Assembly: GCA_902783395.1 (NCBI GenBank)
Contig: CACZRA010000230.1
Location: forward strand, 1 to 5,680
Length of the DNA: 5,680 nucleotides
Direction of reading: 5' to 3'
DNA from: an uncultured Lachnospiraceae bacterium
Lineage (GTDB): Bacteria > Bacillota > Clostridia > Lachnospirales > Lachnospiraceae
Below the pieces are notes generated by a model. That model had not been told where the DNA came from and made no database searches. It saw only the letters and a program-made list of their open reading frames with translations. Shown in pieces: positions 1 to 5,680 of the stretch (the stretch's first letter is position 1; each line of letters begins with the position of its first letter). The position numbers and the translations under genes were made by a program.

Positions 1-17
1 AAGCCACCATGGGGGAA

Positions 18-33
18 GGTAACACGTATTACC
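18..33. repeat. 16-bp imperfect palindrome upstream of the operon promoter
   Basis: Seven of eight base pairs match around a centre at 25/26 (arms GGTAA and TTACC). It could be a protein-binding site or the stem of a weak terminator for a gene to the left. No solid T-run follows it, only a mixed GTTTAATCTTT. It lies 45 nt before the -35 box of the next promoter. Its function is unknown and it may be chance. Confidence 0.25.
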
Positions 34-77
34 GTTTAATCTTTACGTTATAAGCATTGGTTTGAGTATTAGCAGAT

Positions 78-106
78 TTGCCCTTATAAAACCTTGTAAT
101 TATAAT
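78..106 (+). promoter_or_regulatory. SigA-type promoter of the nuclease-WYL operon
   Basis: The -10 box is a perfect TATAAT at 101-106. Exactly 17 nt upstream is TTGCCC (78-83), which matches 4 of 6 bases of TTGACA. Transcription would start near 112-114, giving a leader of about 90 nt before the ATG at 204. This is the only convincing promoter found ahead of the first gene, and it probably drives both that gene and the downstream WYL gene. The start site is inferred from the boxes. Confidence 0.65.
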
Positions 107-110
107 ATGA

Positions 111-173
111 ATGTACATAATAATGCACATTGTACGATGCTATTCTTATATCAGAGTGAACAATGTATTATGT
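111..173. repeat. Repeat cluster / hairpin at the transcription start (candidate operator)
   Basis: Two adjacent 12-nt units at 111-122 and 123-134 agree at 9 of 12 positions (ATGTACATAATA and ATGCACATTGTA). The first contains the perfect palindrome ATGTACAT (111-118). A third element at 160-173, ACAATGTATTATGT, is the reverse complement of ACATAATA (115-122) joined to CATTGT (128-133), skipping the 5 nt at 123-127. An RNA copy could therefore form an 8+6 bp stem with one bulge and a 26-nt loop. The cluster begins at the predicted transcription start, where a bound repressor would block initiation. The WYL protein encoded in the operon is the natural candidate binder, which is inference. An RNA-level role is an alternative. 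Confidence 0.5.
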
Positions 174-191
174 TGTTAAGAGAACAGGACG

Positions 192-198
192 AAAGGAG
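192..198 (+). promoter_or_regulatory. Ribosome binding site for the nuclease gene
   Basis: AAAGGAG lies 5 nt before ATG 204. It is a strong match to the Shine-Dalgarno consensus and fixes the start codon. No competing in-frame start with a comparable site was seen. Confidence 0.85.
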
Positions 199-203
199 AT
201 ATT

Positions 204-1190
204 ATGAATTATTGGGGTTACCGTATTGATACGGGTGCAAGAAAGTATTTTTTTGATGAAATCAACAAAGGTCGTCTGCGTCAGGGGTGGGGGTATAGGC
301 CCACTCAGGATCTATCAAAAGATAACGTGGATGAAACTGCAAGAGGAAATCTTCCTATCTACAACAAGGTAAAAAAAGGGGATATATTATTAATCCCTCG
401 TCTTGAAGGATGGGATGAAGTTGCTATTGTTGAGGCCAGTGATGATTTCAAAGAAAAATATGATTTTGCGATTGATCCTAAGATAGGGGATTATGGACAT
501 ATATTCCCGGTTAAACTGAAAAAGATATTTTCACGTCAGAATGAAAATGTTAGTGGGGGCATTCGAGAGACATTAAAGTGTCGCTCAAGGTTTTGGAATA
601 TCAACAAGTATGAGAAAGACATTCAGAAGATCCTAGAGATACAAGATGAATCAAAACTGAGATCTGCAAGCAGTTTTGAAGAAAAGTTCAGGAAAAAGGT
701 ATATTTATCATTTGATGAAAAAAAGTTTTCTGAAGACATATTTAACGAGTTAAATGAGTCGACACAGGCATCAGAATGGGAGTTTATGCTGTGTGAAGGC
801 TTCAAAAAGATGTTCCCTGAGTATGTAATTGAAACGACAAGTAATAAAACTGAGAAGAATCATGGAGCTGATATTATCATCAGAATACCCGGTATTCTTG
901 ATAATACTTACATTGTAGCTATTCAAGTTAAGGATTATAAGGATGTCGTTGATAATTGGGTTGTCGATCAAATCAACAAAGCTGACGACTTCTTTCTGAA
1001 AGAAGAGGGATCGGTTCTAATAGATAAGTATCTTATTATTACTAATGCCAAATCCGATGATAATATGAATCTTATTGAGAAAGCAAAGAATGGCGGAGTA
1101 AAGATACTTTTTTCTGAAGATGTTAAGAAACTGCTGTCAAAGATGGGCAAAGCCTTTATTGGAAGTACTATAGAAATGAATGACTTTTGA
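204..1190 (+). CDS. EVE/PUA-like + Mrr-like PD-(D/E)XK endonuclease, putative type IV restriction enzyme
   Basis: A soluble 328-aa protein with no signal peptide or membrane segment. The C-terminal part (about residues 185-320) carries a PD-(D/E)XK nuclease core: W192-E193 in the first helix, then GAD with D223 after a Gly, then Q241-x-K243 on the next strand, followed by a helix and a hydrophobic strand near YLIITNA. The QxK variant is typical of Mrr-family restriction enzymes. The N-terminal 145 residues open with MNYW and contain KKGDILLIP (57-65), a WDEVAIVEA strand (70-78) and RFW (129-131). This pattern resembles EVE/PUA-fold readers of modified bases, but I assign it by eye only. Residues 146-185 are a charged linker. 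The likely role is cleavage of DNA with modified bases, a defence against phage, acting in the cytoplasm. The gene shares a transcript with the WYL gene 12 nt downstream. Sampled lines average about 34% GC, below its neighbours, which suggests transfer. The nuclease call is fairly sure and the substrate is inference. Confidence 0.75.
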   Translation: MNYWGYRIDTGARKYFFDEINKGRLRQGWGYRPTQDLSKDNVDETARGNLPIYNKVKKGDILLIPRLEGWDEVAIVEASDDFKEKYDFAIDPKIGDYGHIFPVKLKKIFSRQNENVSGGIRETLKCRSRFWNINKYEKDIQKILEIQDESKLRSASSFEEKFRKKVYLSFDEKKFSEDIFNELNESTQASEWEFMLCEGFKKMFPEYVIETTSNKTEKNHGADIIIRIPGILDNTYIVAIQVKDYKDVVDNWVVDQINKADDFFLKEEGSVLIDKYLIITNAKSDDNMNLIEKAKNGGVKILFSEDVKKLLSKMGKAFIGSTIEMNDF

Positions 1191-1196
1191 GAGAGG
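1190..1196 (+). promoter_or_regulatory. Ribosome binding site of the WYL gene, touching the upstream stop codon
   Basis: AGAGAGG begins on the last base of the nuclease gene's TGA (1188-1190) and ends 6 nt before ATG 1203. This arrangement means ribosomes finishing the nuclease gene unfold or occupy the site, so translation of the two genes is probably coupled. Confidence 0.75.
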
Positions 1197-1202
1197 TTTT
1201 AT

Positions 1203-2189
1203 ATGTACGGAACCGGCAATAAAAAGATGCTCAACATGCTCATTCTGGAGATACTTCAGAAGTATTCTGATGAAAACCATGCTTTGACACAGCAGGAGAT
1301 CATCAGGCTTTTGCAGCAGAATTATGCAATGGAATGTGATCGTCGTTCTGTTAAGAACAATATTCTTTCGCTTCAGGAGATGGGATATGACATCTCCATG
1401 GAAAAGGGATACCGGCTTATGTCCCGGGAATTTGATGATTCAGAGCTCAGGATCCTGATAGACAGTGTTTTGTTTTCTAGATCTATTTCTACCAGGCAGG
1501 CGAAAGGGCTGATAGAAAAACTTCAAAACCTAGGGAGCAATTTTTTTAACGCTAAGGTCTCTCATGTCTGCAATCTCCCGGATCTTCCACGCACTTCCAA
1601 TAAGCAGGCCCTGTATGCTTTGGATACCATAAATGATGCAATATCTGAAAAGCGAAAGATCAGTTTTATTTACAATGAGATGGGAACAGATTTCAAGATG
1701 CATCCTAAACGGGAATATCCATATGTAGTAAATCCCTATCAGATAGTAGCCAGTAACGGACGATTCTACATCATAGGAAATTATGATAGATTCGATGATA
1801 TTGCACATTTTCGTATAGATAAGATGACGGATGTACGGATCCTGGATGAAAAGGCGAAGCCGATGAAGCAGATACCGGAGCTTAAGGGCGGCCTGAACCT
1901 TCCCAAACATATGGCAGAACACATATATATGTTTAGCGGAGAAAGTATTCCTGTAAAGCTGGAAACTACTGAGGATATGATGCAGGATCTTGTTGACTGG
2001 TTTGGAAATGATTTCCGTGTGGAAAAGATCGGTGGGGGAAAGATCCGTGCCAGAGTTATATGTAATGCCAGTGCCATGAGATATTGGGCTCTCCAATATG
2101 GCCCATATGTTGAAGTGGTTGAGCCCAAATCCTTGCGAAAGGAGCTGAAAAAAGATATCTCTGATATGATGAAAAAGTATAGAAGTTGA
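1203..2189 (+). CDS. WYL-domain transcriptional regulator (wHTH-WYL-WCX)
   Basis: A 328-aa DNA-binding regulator with the usual length and order of the family. Residues 1-75 form a winged helix: a helix with LTQQEIIRLL (28-37), a recognition helix around DRRSVKNNILSLQ (46-58), and a wing ending at GYRL (69-72). A helical linker follows (78-115). The WYL domain spans about 135-215. Its signature reads R187-F188-Y189-I190, a conservative F-Y-I in place of W-Y-L, followed by HFRIDKM (202-208). A C-terminal WCX domain covers about 235-325 (from IPVKLE to the WALQYGPYVEVVEP strand). WYL proteins sense nucleic acid or nucleotide ligands and often repress or activate phage-defence operons. Placed second in the operon, it probably controls the shared promoter and itself. 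Base composition (about 45% GC in sampled lines) is like polC, unlike the nuclease. The family call is firm; target and ligand are inference. Confidence 0.88.
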   Translation: MYGTGNKKMLNMLILEILQKYSDENHALTQQEIIRLLQQNYAMECDRRSVKNNILSLQEMGYDISMEKGYRLMSREFDDSELRILIDSVLFSRSISTRQAKGLIEKLQNLGSNFFNAKVSHVCNLPDLPRTSNKQALYALDTINDAISEKRKISFIYNEMGTDFKMHPKREYPYVVNPYQIVASNGRFYIIGNYDRFDDIAHFRIDKMTDVRILDEKAKPMKQIPELKGGLNLPKHMAEHIYMFSGESIPVKLETTEDMMQDLVDWFGNDFRVEKIGGGKIRARVICNASAMRYWALQYGPYVEVVEPKSLRKELKKDISDMMKKYRS

Positions 2190-2235
2190 TGCAGTTCCTA
2201 TTTCCGACCAACTGACTATATAAAAAACGAAAACA

Positions 2236-2274
2236 ACCTCTGGACAGAGAAATTCTGTTGCGGAGGTGTTTTTT
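2236..2274 (+). terminator. Intrinsic terminator after the WYL gene
   Basis: The stem pairs ACCTC (2236-2240) with GAGGT (2263-2267) and ACAGA (2244-2248) with TCTGT (2254-2258). They are joined by a T-G wobble, a G-C pair, one bulged G (2260) and a G-T wobble, with a 5-nt loop. Six T residues follow (2269-2274). A-rich runs on the left (2222-2227, 2230-2233) mean the same stem could also stop transcription on the other strand. It closes the nuclease-WYL operon and separates it from polC. Confidence 0.8.
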
Positions 2275-2298
2275 GTGCAAAAAAATGTGCATCTGAAC

Positions 2299-2307
2299 TG
2301 ATATCAT
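2299..2307 (+). promoter_or_regulatory. Possible extended -10 promoter element for polC
   Basis: TGA followed by TATCAT (2302-2307) fits an extended -10 element (TGN plus 5 of 6 of TATAAT). No -35 box is visible at the right distance; an A-run is there instead. Transcription would start near 2314. That suits the GTG start at 2351 (leader about 37 nt) but is too close for the ATG at 2321. Some other source of polC transcription must exist if this is not real, because a strong terminator lies just upstream. Confidence 0.25.
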
Positions 2308-2308
2308 C

Positions 2309-2343
2309 GAAGGATGAAAAATGATCAGGAAAAAGAGAGGTGA
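2309..2343 (+). promoter_or_regulatory. Two competing ribosome binding sites at the polC start
   Basis: GAAGGAT (2309-2315) places its AGGA core 6 nt before ATG 2321. GAGAGGTGA (2335-2343) lies 7 nt before GTG 2351, in the same reading frame. Both are usable. The second matches the anti-Shine-Dalgarno over a longer run, and that start would begin only a few residues ahead of the conserved FFDVFPT block. The first has the stronger start codon and adds ten mostly basic and polar residues. Confidence 0.55.
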
Positions 2344-5300
2344 GAACAGAGTGAGCAGGGAAAGAGCCTTTTTTGATGTGTTTCCAACATATACGACTGA
2401 GGATCCGGAAATCAAAGAGATGTTTGGTTCTGTAAAAGTTGAAAGTATTGAATGCAACGAGGAAAGGGATAGGATCCGTGTATCTTTTGTGAGCGATCAT
2501 CTTATTCACAAAAAGGTGATCCTTAAAGCAGAGAGAGAGCTGCAGAAAACAATATATCCTAAGAAAAACGGACAGATACGGCTTCACGAAAGATTCAGTC
2601 TTTCTGAAAGATATGATCTTGAAAGTCTATTTCGGGAGTATGGCAACAGCATGCTGTATGAGCTGAAGGTTCTCTCACCGATAGTGTTTCAGCTATATAA
2701 GGAATCTGACAGAAAGATTGACCAGGGAAACAGGTTTATAATCGTGATGGCAGATAATTTTATAGCACATGATCACGAAAATATGCTCAAGGATTACCTG
2801 TATGGTGTCATATGTGAACGATGCGGAATAAAGAATGTCAGCATAAATATACAGTACAAGGATAAAGAAGAAAGAGAGGAGCTCAGAAGAACAAGGGAGG
2901 ATATCAGGGCGCAGATATCTGAAATATCCAGACGCGCAGCAGAAAGTGCAAGTAAGAAGCCGGAAGTAAAAAAGACATATACCAGGAGAACGGGAAAAGA
3001 GTATAAGAAGACATATAGTCACAGATCCTCTTCTTATGTGAAAAACTCGGATGATCCCAAAGTTTTCTATAAAGGGGATGTTCCTGAACAGGCCACTCCT
3101 ATAAAAGATATCATTGGGGATATGTACGGTATAACTGTTCGTGGGATGATAAGACATACTGAGGAAAAACTGTCAAAAAATGAACAGTGGATAATAATGA
3201 TGTTTGATATCACAGATTTTACGGATACGATAGCAGTAAGGCTCGTAGTCAAATCTGAAGAAGCAGGAAAACTCAGAGATCATCTGAAAGAGGGCAATTT
3301 CATTAAGCTTAAGGGTAATGCGGTTCAGACAGAATATGAAAGAGAACTGACAATAAGCTCTATAGCAGGCATGCGTGAGATAGATGATTTCCGAGAGTAT
3401 CGTATGGACTATTCATCGGAAAAGAGAGTAGAACTTCACTGTCATACAAAGATGAGCCGGATGGATGCAGTAAGCGATCTGATGGATCTGACTAAGACAG
3501 CACTTCGATGGGGATGGAAAAGCTTTGCAATCACTGATCACGGAAATGTACAGGCATTTCAGACGACGGTGAACGGGAAATTCCTTAAGAAACTGGGGCA
3601 GCCATTACCGGAAGATTTCAAGTTCATATACGGTATGGAAGGATACCTGGTAGATGATCTTCAGGAGATCGTGGGCAGGGCAGGAGAGCCTTCGGATTAT
3701 TCATCGTATCGTCTGGACGATACTTTCTGCGCCTTTGATATCGAGACAACAGGGCTCTCCCCTGTAGAAGACAGGATAATAGAAATAGGCGCGGTACTCA
3801 TACAGAACGGAAAGATCGTGGACAGATTTGATGAGTTTGTAGATCCCGAACGGCCTATACCCTATCGTATAGAGCAGCTTACCGGCATAAATGACCATAT
3901 GGTATCTGAAGCAGACACAATAGACAAGGTGCTGCCAAGGTTTCTTGATTTTACAAGAGGTGCTGCGCTGATAGGTCATAATGTCAGATTCGATGCAGGC
4001 TTTATTGAAGAGAACGCAAAAAGACTGGATATTCCGTTTGACAGAATGCATATAGATACAATGGGGCTTTCAAGGCTTCTTCTCCCTAAACTGGCCCATC
4101 ACCGTCTTAATGATACTGCTAAGGAGCTGGGGGTAGAGCTGGAGAACCATCACAGAGCATGCGACGATGCGGAATGCGCTGCAAATATTTATATAAAATT
4201 CATCCCGATACTGAAAGAACGGGGTATTGATACAGTACAGCTCCTATGTGAATCGTCTGAAATGAGTAATGAAGCAAAGAAGAAGCTGAATCCCTTTCAT
4301 GTAATACTCCTTGCTGCCAATGAGACGGGAAGAGTCAATCTGTACAGACTGGTATCCATGTCCTATCTTGATTATTTCCATCAGAAACCGAAGATCCCTA
4401 AGAGTGAACTCATTAAGCACAGAGACGGACTCATTATCGGATCGGCATGTGAGCAGGGGGAGCTATATCGTGCAATAGTGGACAGGAGACAGGAAGAACA
4501 GATAGTCAGTATCGCAAAATTCTATGATTATCTTGAAATACAGCCGATAGGAAATAACAGATTTCTGCTCTCGGAAAAGCTGGATAACGGGATAAAGACA
4601 GAAGAAGATCTTAGAGATATAAACAGGAAGATAGTAGAGCTGGGTGAAATGCTGGATATACCTGTCTGTGCCACAGGTGACGTTCATTTCACGGAGCCGG
4701 AGGATGCCCTGTACCGGGCAATCATAATGGACGGACAGAAGTATGATGATGCCGATGACCAGCCGCCACTTTATCTTCACACTACGGAGGAGATGCTTAA
4801 TGAATTCAGCTATCTGGGTTCTGACAAGGCTTATGAGGTAGTAATAAAGAATCCAAATGAGATATCGGACAGGATCGAGAAGGTCTCTCCGGTGCGTCCT
4901 GACAAATGCTCACCAAAGCTTGCGGATTCGGATAACGTATTAAGACAGATCTGCTACAAGAAGGCGCATGAGATATATGGGGATACACTTCCCAAAGCAG
5001 TAGAAGACAGATTAGAGACAGAGCTTACTTCCATAATCAGTAATGGATATGCTGACCTCTATATCATTGCGCAGAAACTCGTATGGAAGTCTAACGAAGA
5101 TGGATATATGGTCGGAAGCCGTGGATCTGTTGGATCTTCCTTTGTGGCATATCTTGCAGGAATAACAGAAGTCAACTCCCTTCCGCCGCATTATATATGT
5201 CCCAAATGCCATTATTCTGATTTTGATTCTGAAGCTGTCCATAAATACGCACTTGAGGGGACCTGCGGCATAGATATGGAAGATAAGATATGTCCTGAGT

Positions 5301-5680
5301 GTGGAGAGAAGCTGAACAAGCTGGGCTTTGATATCCCATTTCAGACATTCCTTGGATTCAAGGGAGACAAGGAGCCGGATATAGATCTCAATTTTTCGAG
5401 TGAATATCAGTCTAAGGCGCATAAATATACGGAAGTCATTTTCGGAAAAGGACATACTTTCAGAGCCGGGACAATGACAACACTAGCCGAAAAAACAGCC
5501 TTCGGATATGCAAAGAATTATTTCGAGAAGCGGAACGTAGTAAAGAGGGGCGCAGAAATAGCACGTATAGCTGAGGGTTTCACAGGAGTCCTGAAGACTA
5601 CAGGCCAGCATCCCGGCGGTATCGTGGTACTGCCTCTGGGCGAGGATATCAACTCCTTTACTCCGGTGCAGCATCCCGCC
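2321..5680 (+). CDS. polC: DNA polymerase III alpha subunit, Gram-positive PolC type (3' end outside window)
   Basis: The replicative DNA polymerase of Firmicutes, combining synthesis and 3'-5' proofreading. The frame is open for 1120 codons to the right edge; family members run about 1430-1500 residues. Order (numbered from ATG 2321): N-terminal domain to about 188; charged basic linker about 189-250; OB fold about 266-355; PHP domain from about 370, split by a DnaQ-like exonuclease (about 470-625). Exonuclease residues are D473 and E475 (FDIETTG), D558 (HNVRFD), and H611/D616. All nine expected PHP metal ligands appear: H373, H375, D406, H407, E440, H660, C710, D787, H789. The polymerase part shows GSRGSVGSS (932-940), a zinc site (C960, C963, C991, C994, with C982 nearby) and catalytic D1020 and D1022 in PDIDLNF. 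The third catalytic Asp should lie beyond the window. Start is ATG 2321 or GTG 2351. No frameshift or stop is seen. It is preceded by a terminator, so it is probably transcribed separately from the WYL operon. Confidence 0.97.
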   Translation, partial: MIRKKRGENRVSRERAFFDVFPTYTTEDPEIKEMFGSVKVESIECNEERDRIRVSFVSDHLIHKKVILKAERELQKTIYPKKNGQIRLHERFSLSERYDLESLFREYGNSMLYELKVLSPIVFQLYKESDRKIDQGNRFIIVMADNFIAHDHENMLKDYLYGVICERCGIKNVSINIQYKDKEEREELRRTREDIRAQISEISRRAAESASKKPEVKKTYTRRTGKEYKKTYSHRSSSYVKNSDDPKVFYKGDVPEQATPIKDIIGDMYGITVRGMIRHTEEKLSKNEQWIIMMFDITDFTDTIAVRLVVKSEEAGKLRDHLKEGNFIKLKGNAVQTEYERELTISSIAGMREIDDFREYRMDYSSEKRVELHCHTKMSRMDAVSDLMDLTKTALRWGWKSFAITDHGNVQAFQTTVNGKFLKKLGQPLPEDFKFIYGMEGYLVDDLQEIVGRAGEPSDYSSYRLDDTFCAFDIETTGLSPVEDRIIEIGAVLIQNGKIVDRFDEFVDPERPIPYRIEQLTGINDHMVSEADTIDKVLPRFLDFTRGAALIGHNVRFDAGFIEENAKRLDIPFDRMHIDTMGLSRLLLPKLAHHRLNDTAKELGVELENHHRACDDAECAANIYIKFIPILKERGIDTVQLLCESSEMSNEAKKKLNPFHVILLAANETGRVNLYRLVSMSYLDYFHQKPKIPKSELIKHRDGLIIGSACEQGELYRAIVDRRQEEQIVSIAKFYDYLEIQPIGNNRFLLSEKLDNGIKTEEDLRDINRKIVELGEMLDIPVCATGDVHFTEPEDALYRAIIMDGQKYDDADDQPPLYLHTTEEMLNEFSYLGSDKAYEVVIKNPNEISDRIEKVSPVRPDKCSPKLADSDNVLRQICYKKAHEIYGDTLPKAVEDRLETELTSIISNGYADLYIIAQKLVWKSNEDGYMVGSRGSVGSSFVAYLAGITEVNSLPPHYICPKCHYSDFDSEAVHKYALEGTCGIDMEDKICPECGEKLNKLGFDIPFQTFLGFKGDKEPDIDLNFSSEYQSKAHKYTEVIFGKGHTFRAGTMTTLAEKTAFGYAKNYFEKRNVVKRGAEIARIAEGFTGVLKTTGQHPGGIVVLPLGEDINSFTPVQHPA

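Noticed and set aside
1..53. Possible C-terminal tails of an upstream gene: one frame ends at TAA 37-39 (tail KPPWGKVTRITV), another at TAA 51-53
   Set aside because: Only 12-16 residues are visible, two frames are equally open and neither matches a family I can name. The region cannot be called coding.
1284..1289. Perfect TTGACA inside the WYL gene as an internal promoter
   Set aside because: No -10-like sequence lies 16-18 nt downstream; the hexamer there is GCTTTT.
1530..2096. A 188-codon open frame on the - strand inside the WYL gene, and overlapping ones at 1781-2128 and 2056-2457
   Set aside because: They lie opposite a clear WYL-family gene or cross its terminator. I saw no recognisable domain in their translations, which are typical shadow frames.
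204..2189. The nuclease and WYL genes are both exactly 328 codons, hinting at duplication
   Set aside because: The two proteins share no visible sequence or domain similarity; equal length is coincidence.
2217..2224. TATATAA/TATAAA just before the terminator as a polC promoter
   Set aside because: No -35 match is found at 16-18 nt, and transcripts starting there would run straight into the terminator hairpin.
2275..2301. Mini frame of eight codons starting at GTG 2275 behind the GGAGGTG of the terminator
   Set aside because: The apparent ribosome binding site is the 3' arm of the terminator stem, so the match is a by-product of that hairpin.
2314..2343. Nine-codon frame (MKNDQEKER) overlapping the polC start, as a possible leader peptide
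   Set aside because: The AAGGA motif abuts its start codon, leaving no spacing, and nothing about the peptide suggests attenuation.
2693..5674. Many - strand open frames of 60-154 codons opposite polC
   Set aside because: They sit antisense to a continuous PolC coding frame with conserved motifs throughout. Their Tyr/Ile/Phe/Ser-rich translations are what the complement of this gene's codon use produces.

Overview
The window reads as chromosomal DNA from a low-to-moderate GC Gram-positive bacterium. Clostridia, and most likely the Lachnospiraceae (Butyrivibrio/Roseburia-like), is the best guess. The main reason is a PolC-type DNA polymerase III, the replicase of Firmicutes. Frequent ATA (Ile) and AGA/AGG (Arg) codons, strong purine-rich Shine-Dalgarno sequences and TATAAT-type promoters fit. 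The genus is inference.

Layout, all on the + strand. (1) Positions 1-203 are an upstream intergenic region with a good SigA-type promoter (TTGCCC-17-TATAAT, 78-106). Just downstream of it is a cluster of related repeats that can fold into a hairpin (111-173). (2) Positions 204-1190 encode a 328-aa protein with a probable EVE/PUA-like N-terminal domain and an Mrr-like PD-(D/E)XK nuclease C-terminal domain. It is a candidate modification-dependent (type IV-like) restriction enzyme. (3) Positions 1203-2189 encode a 328-aa winged-helix/WYL/WCX transcription regulator. It starts 12 nt after the nuclease gene, and its ribosome binding site touches that gene's stop codon. (4) Positions 2236-2274 form a strong intrinsic terminator. 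(5) From 2321 to the right edge runs polC, open at the window end: 1120 codons, with the last quarter to fifth of the gene outside.

The first two genes look like a compact two-gene defence unit: a nuclease effector plus the WYL regulator that probably controls the shared promoter. WYL proteins are known regulators of several phage-defence loci (for example BrxR and CapW). The nuclease gene is clearly more AT-rich in sampled lines (about 34% GC) than the WYL gene (about 45%) or polC (about 48%), which suggests the effector was acquired separately. polC is an essential replication gene separated from the unit by the terminator. It has only about 46 nt in which to place its own promoter and ribosome binding site, and its start codon is ambiguous (ATG 2321 or GTG 2351).

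The most interesting parts are the nuclease-WYL pair, the repeat cluster at its transcription start, and a 9-bp piece of that cluster that recurs inverted in front of polC. No RNA genes, CRISPR arrays or insertion sequences were seen. Every stretch longer than 300 nt is coding.
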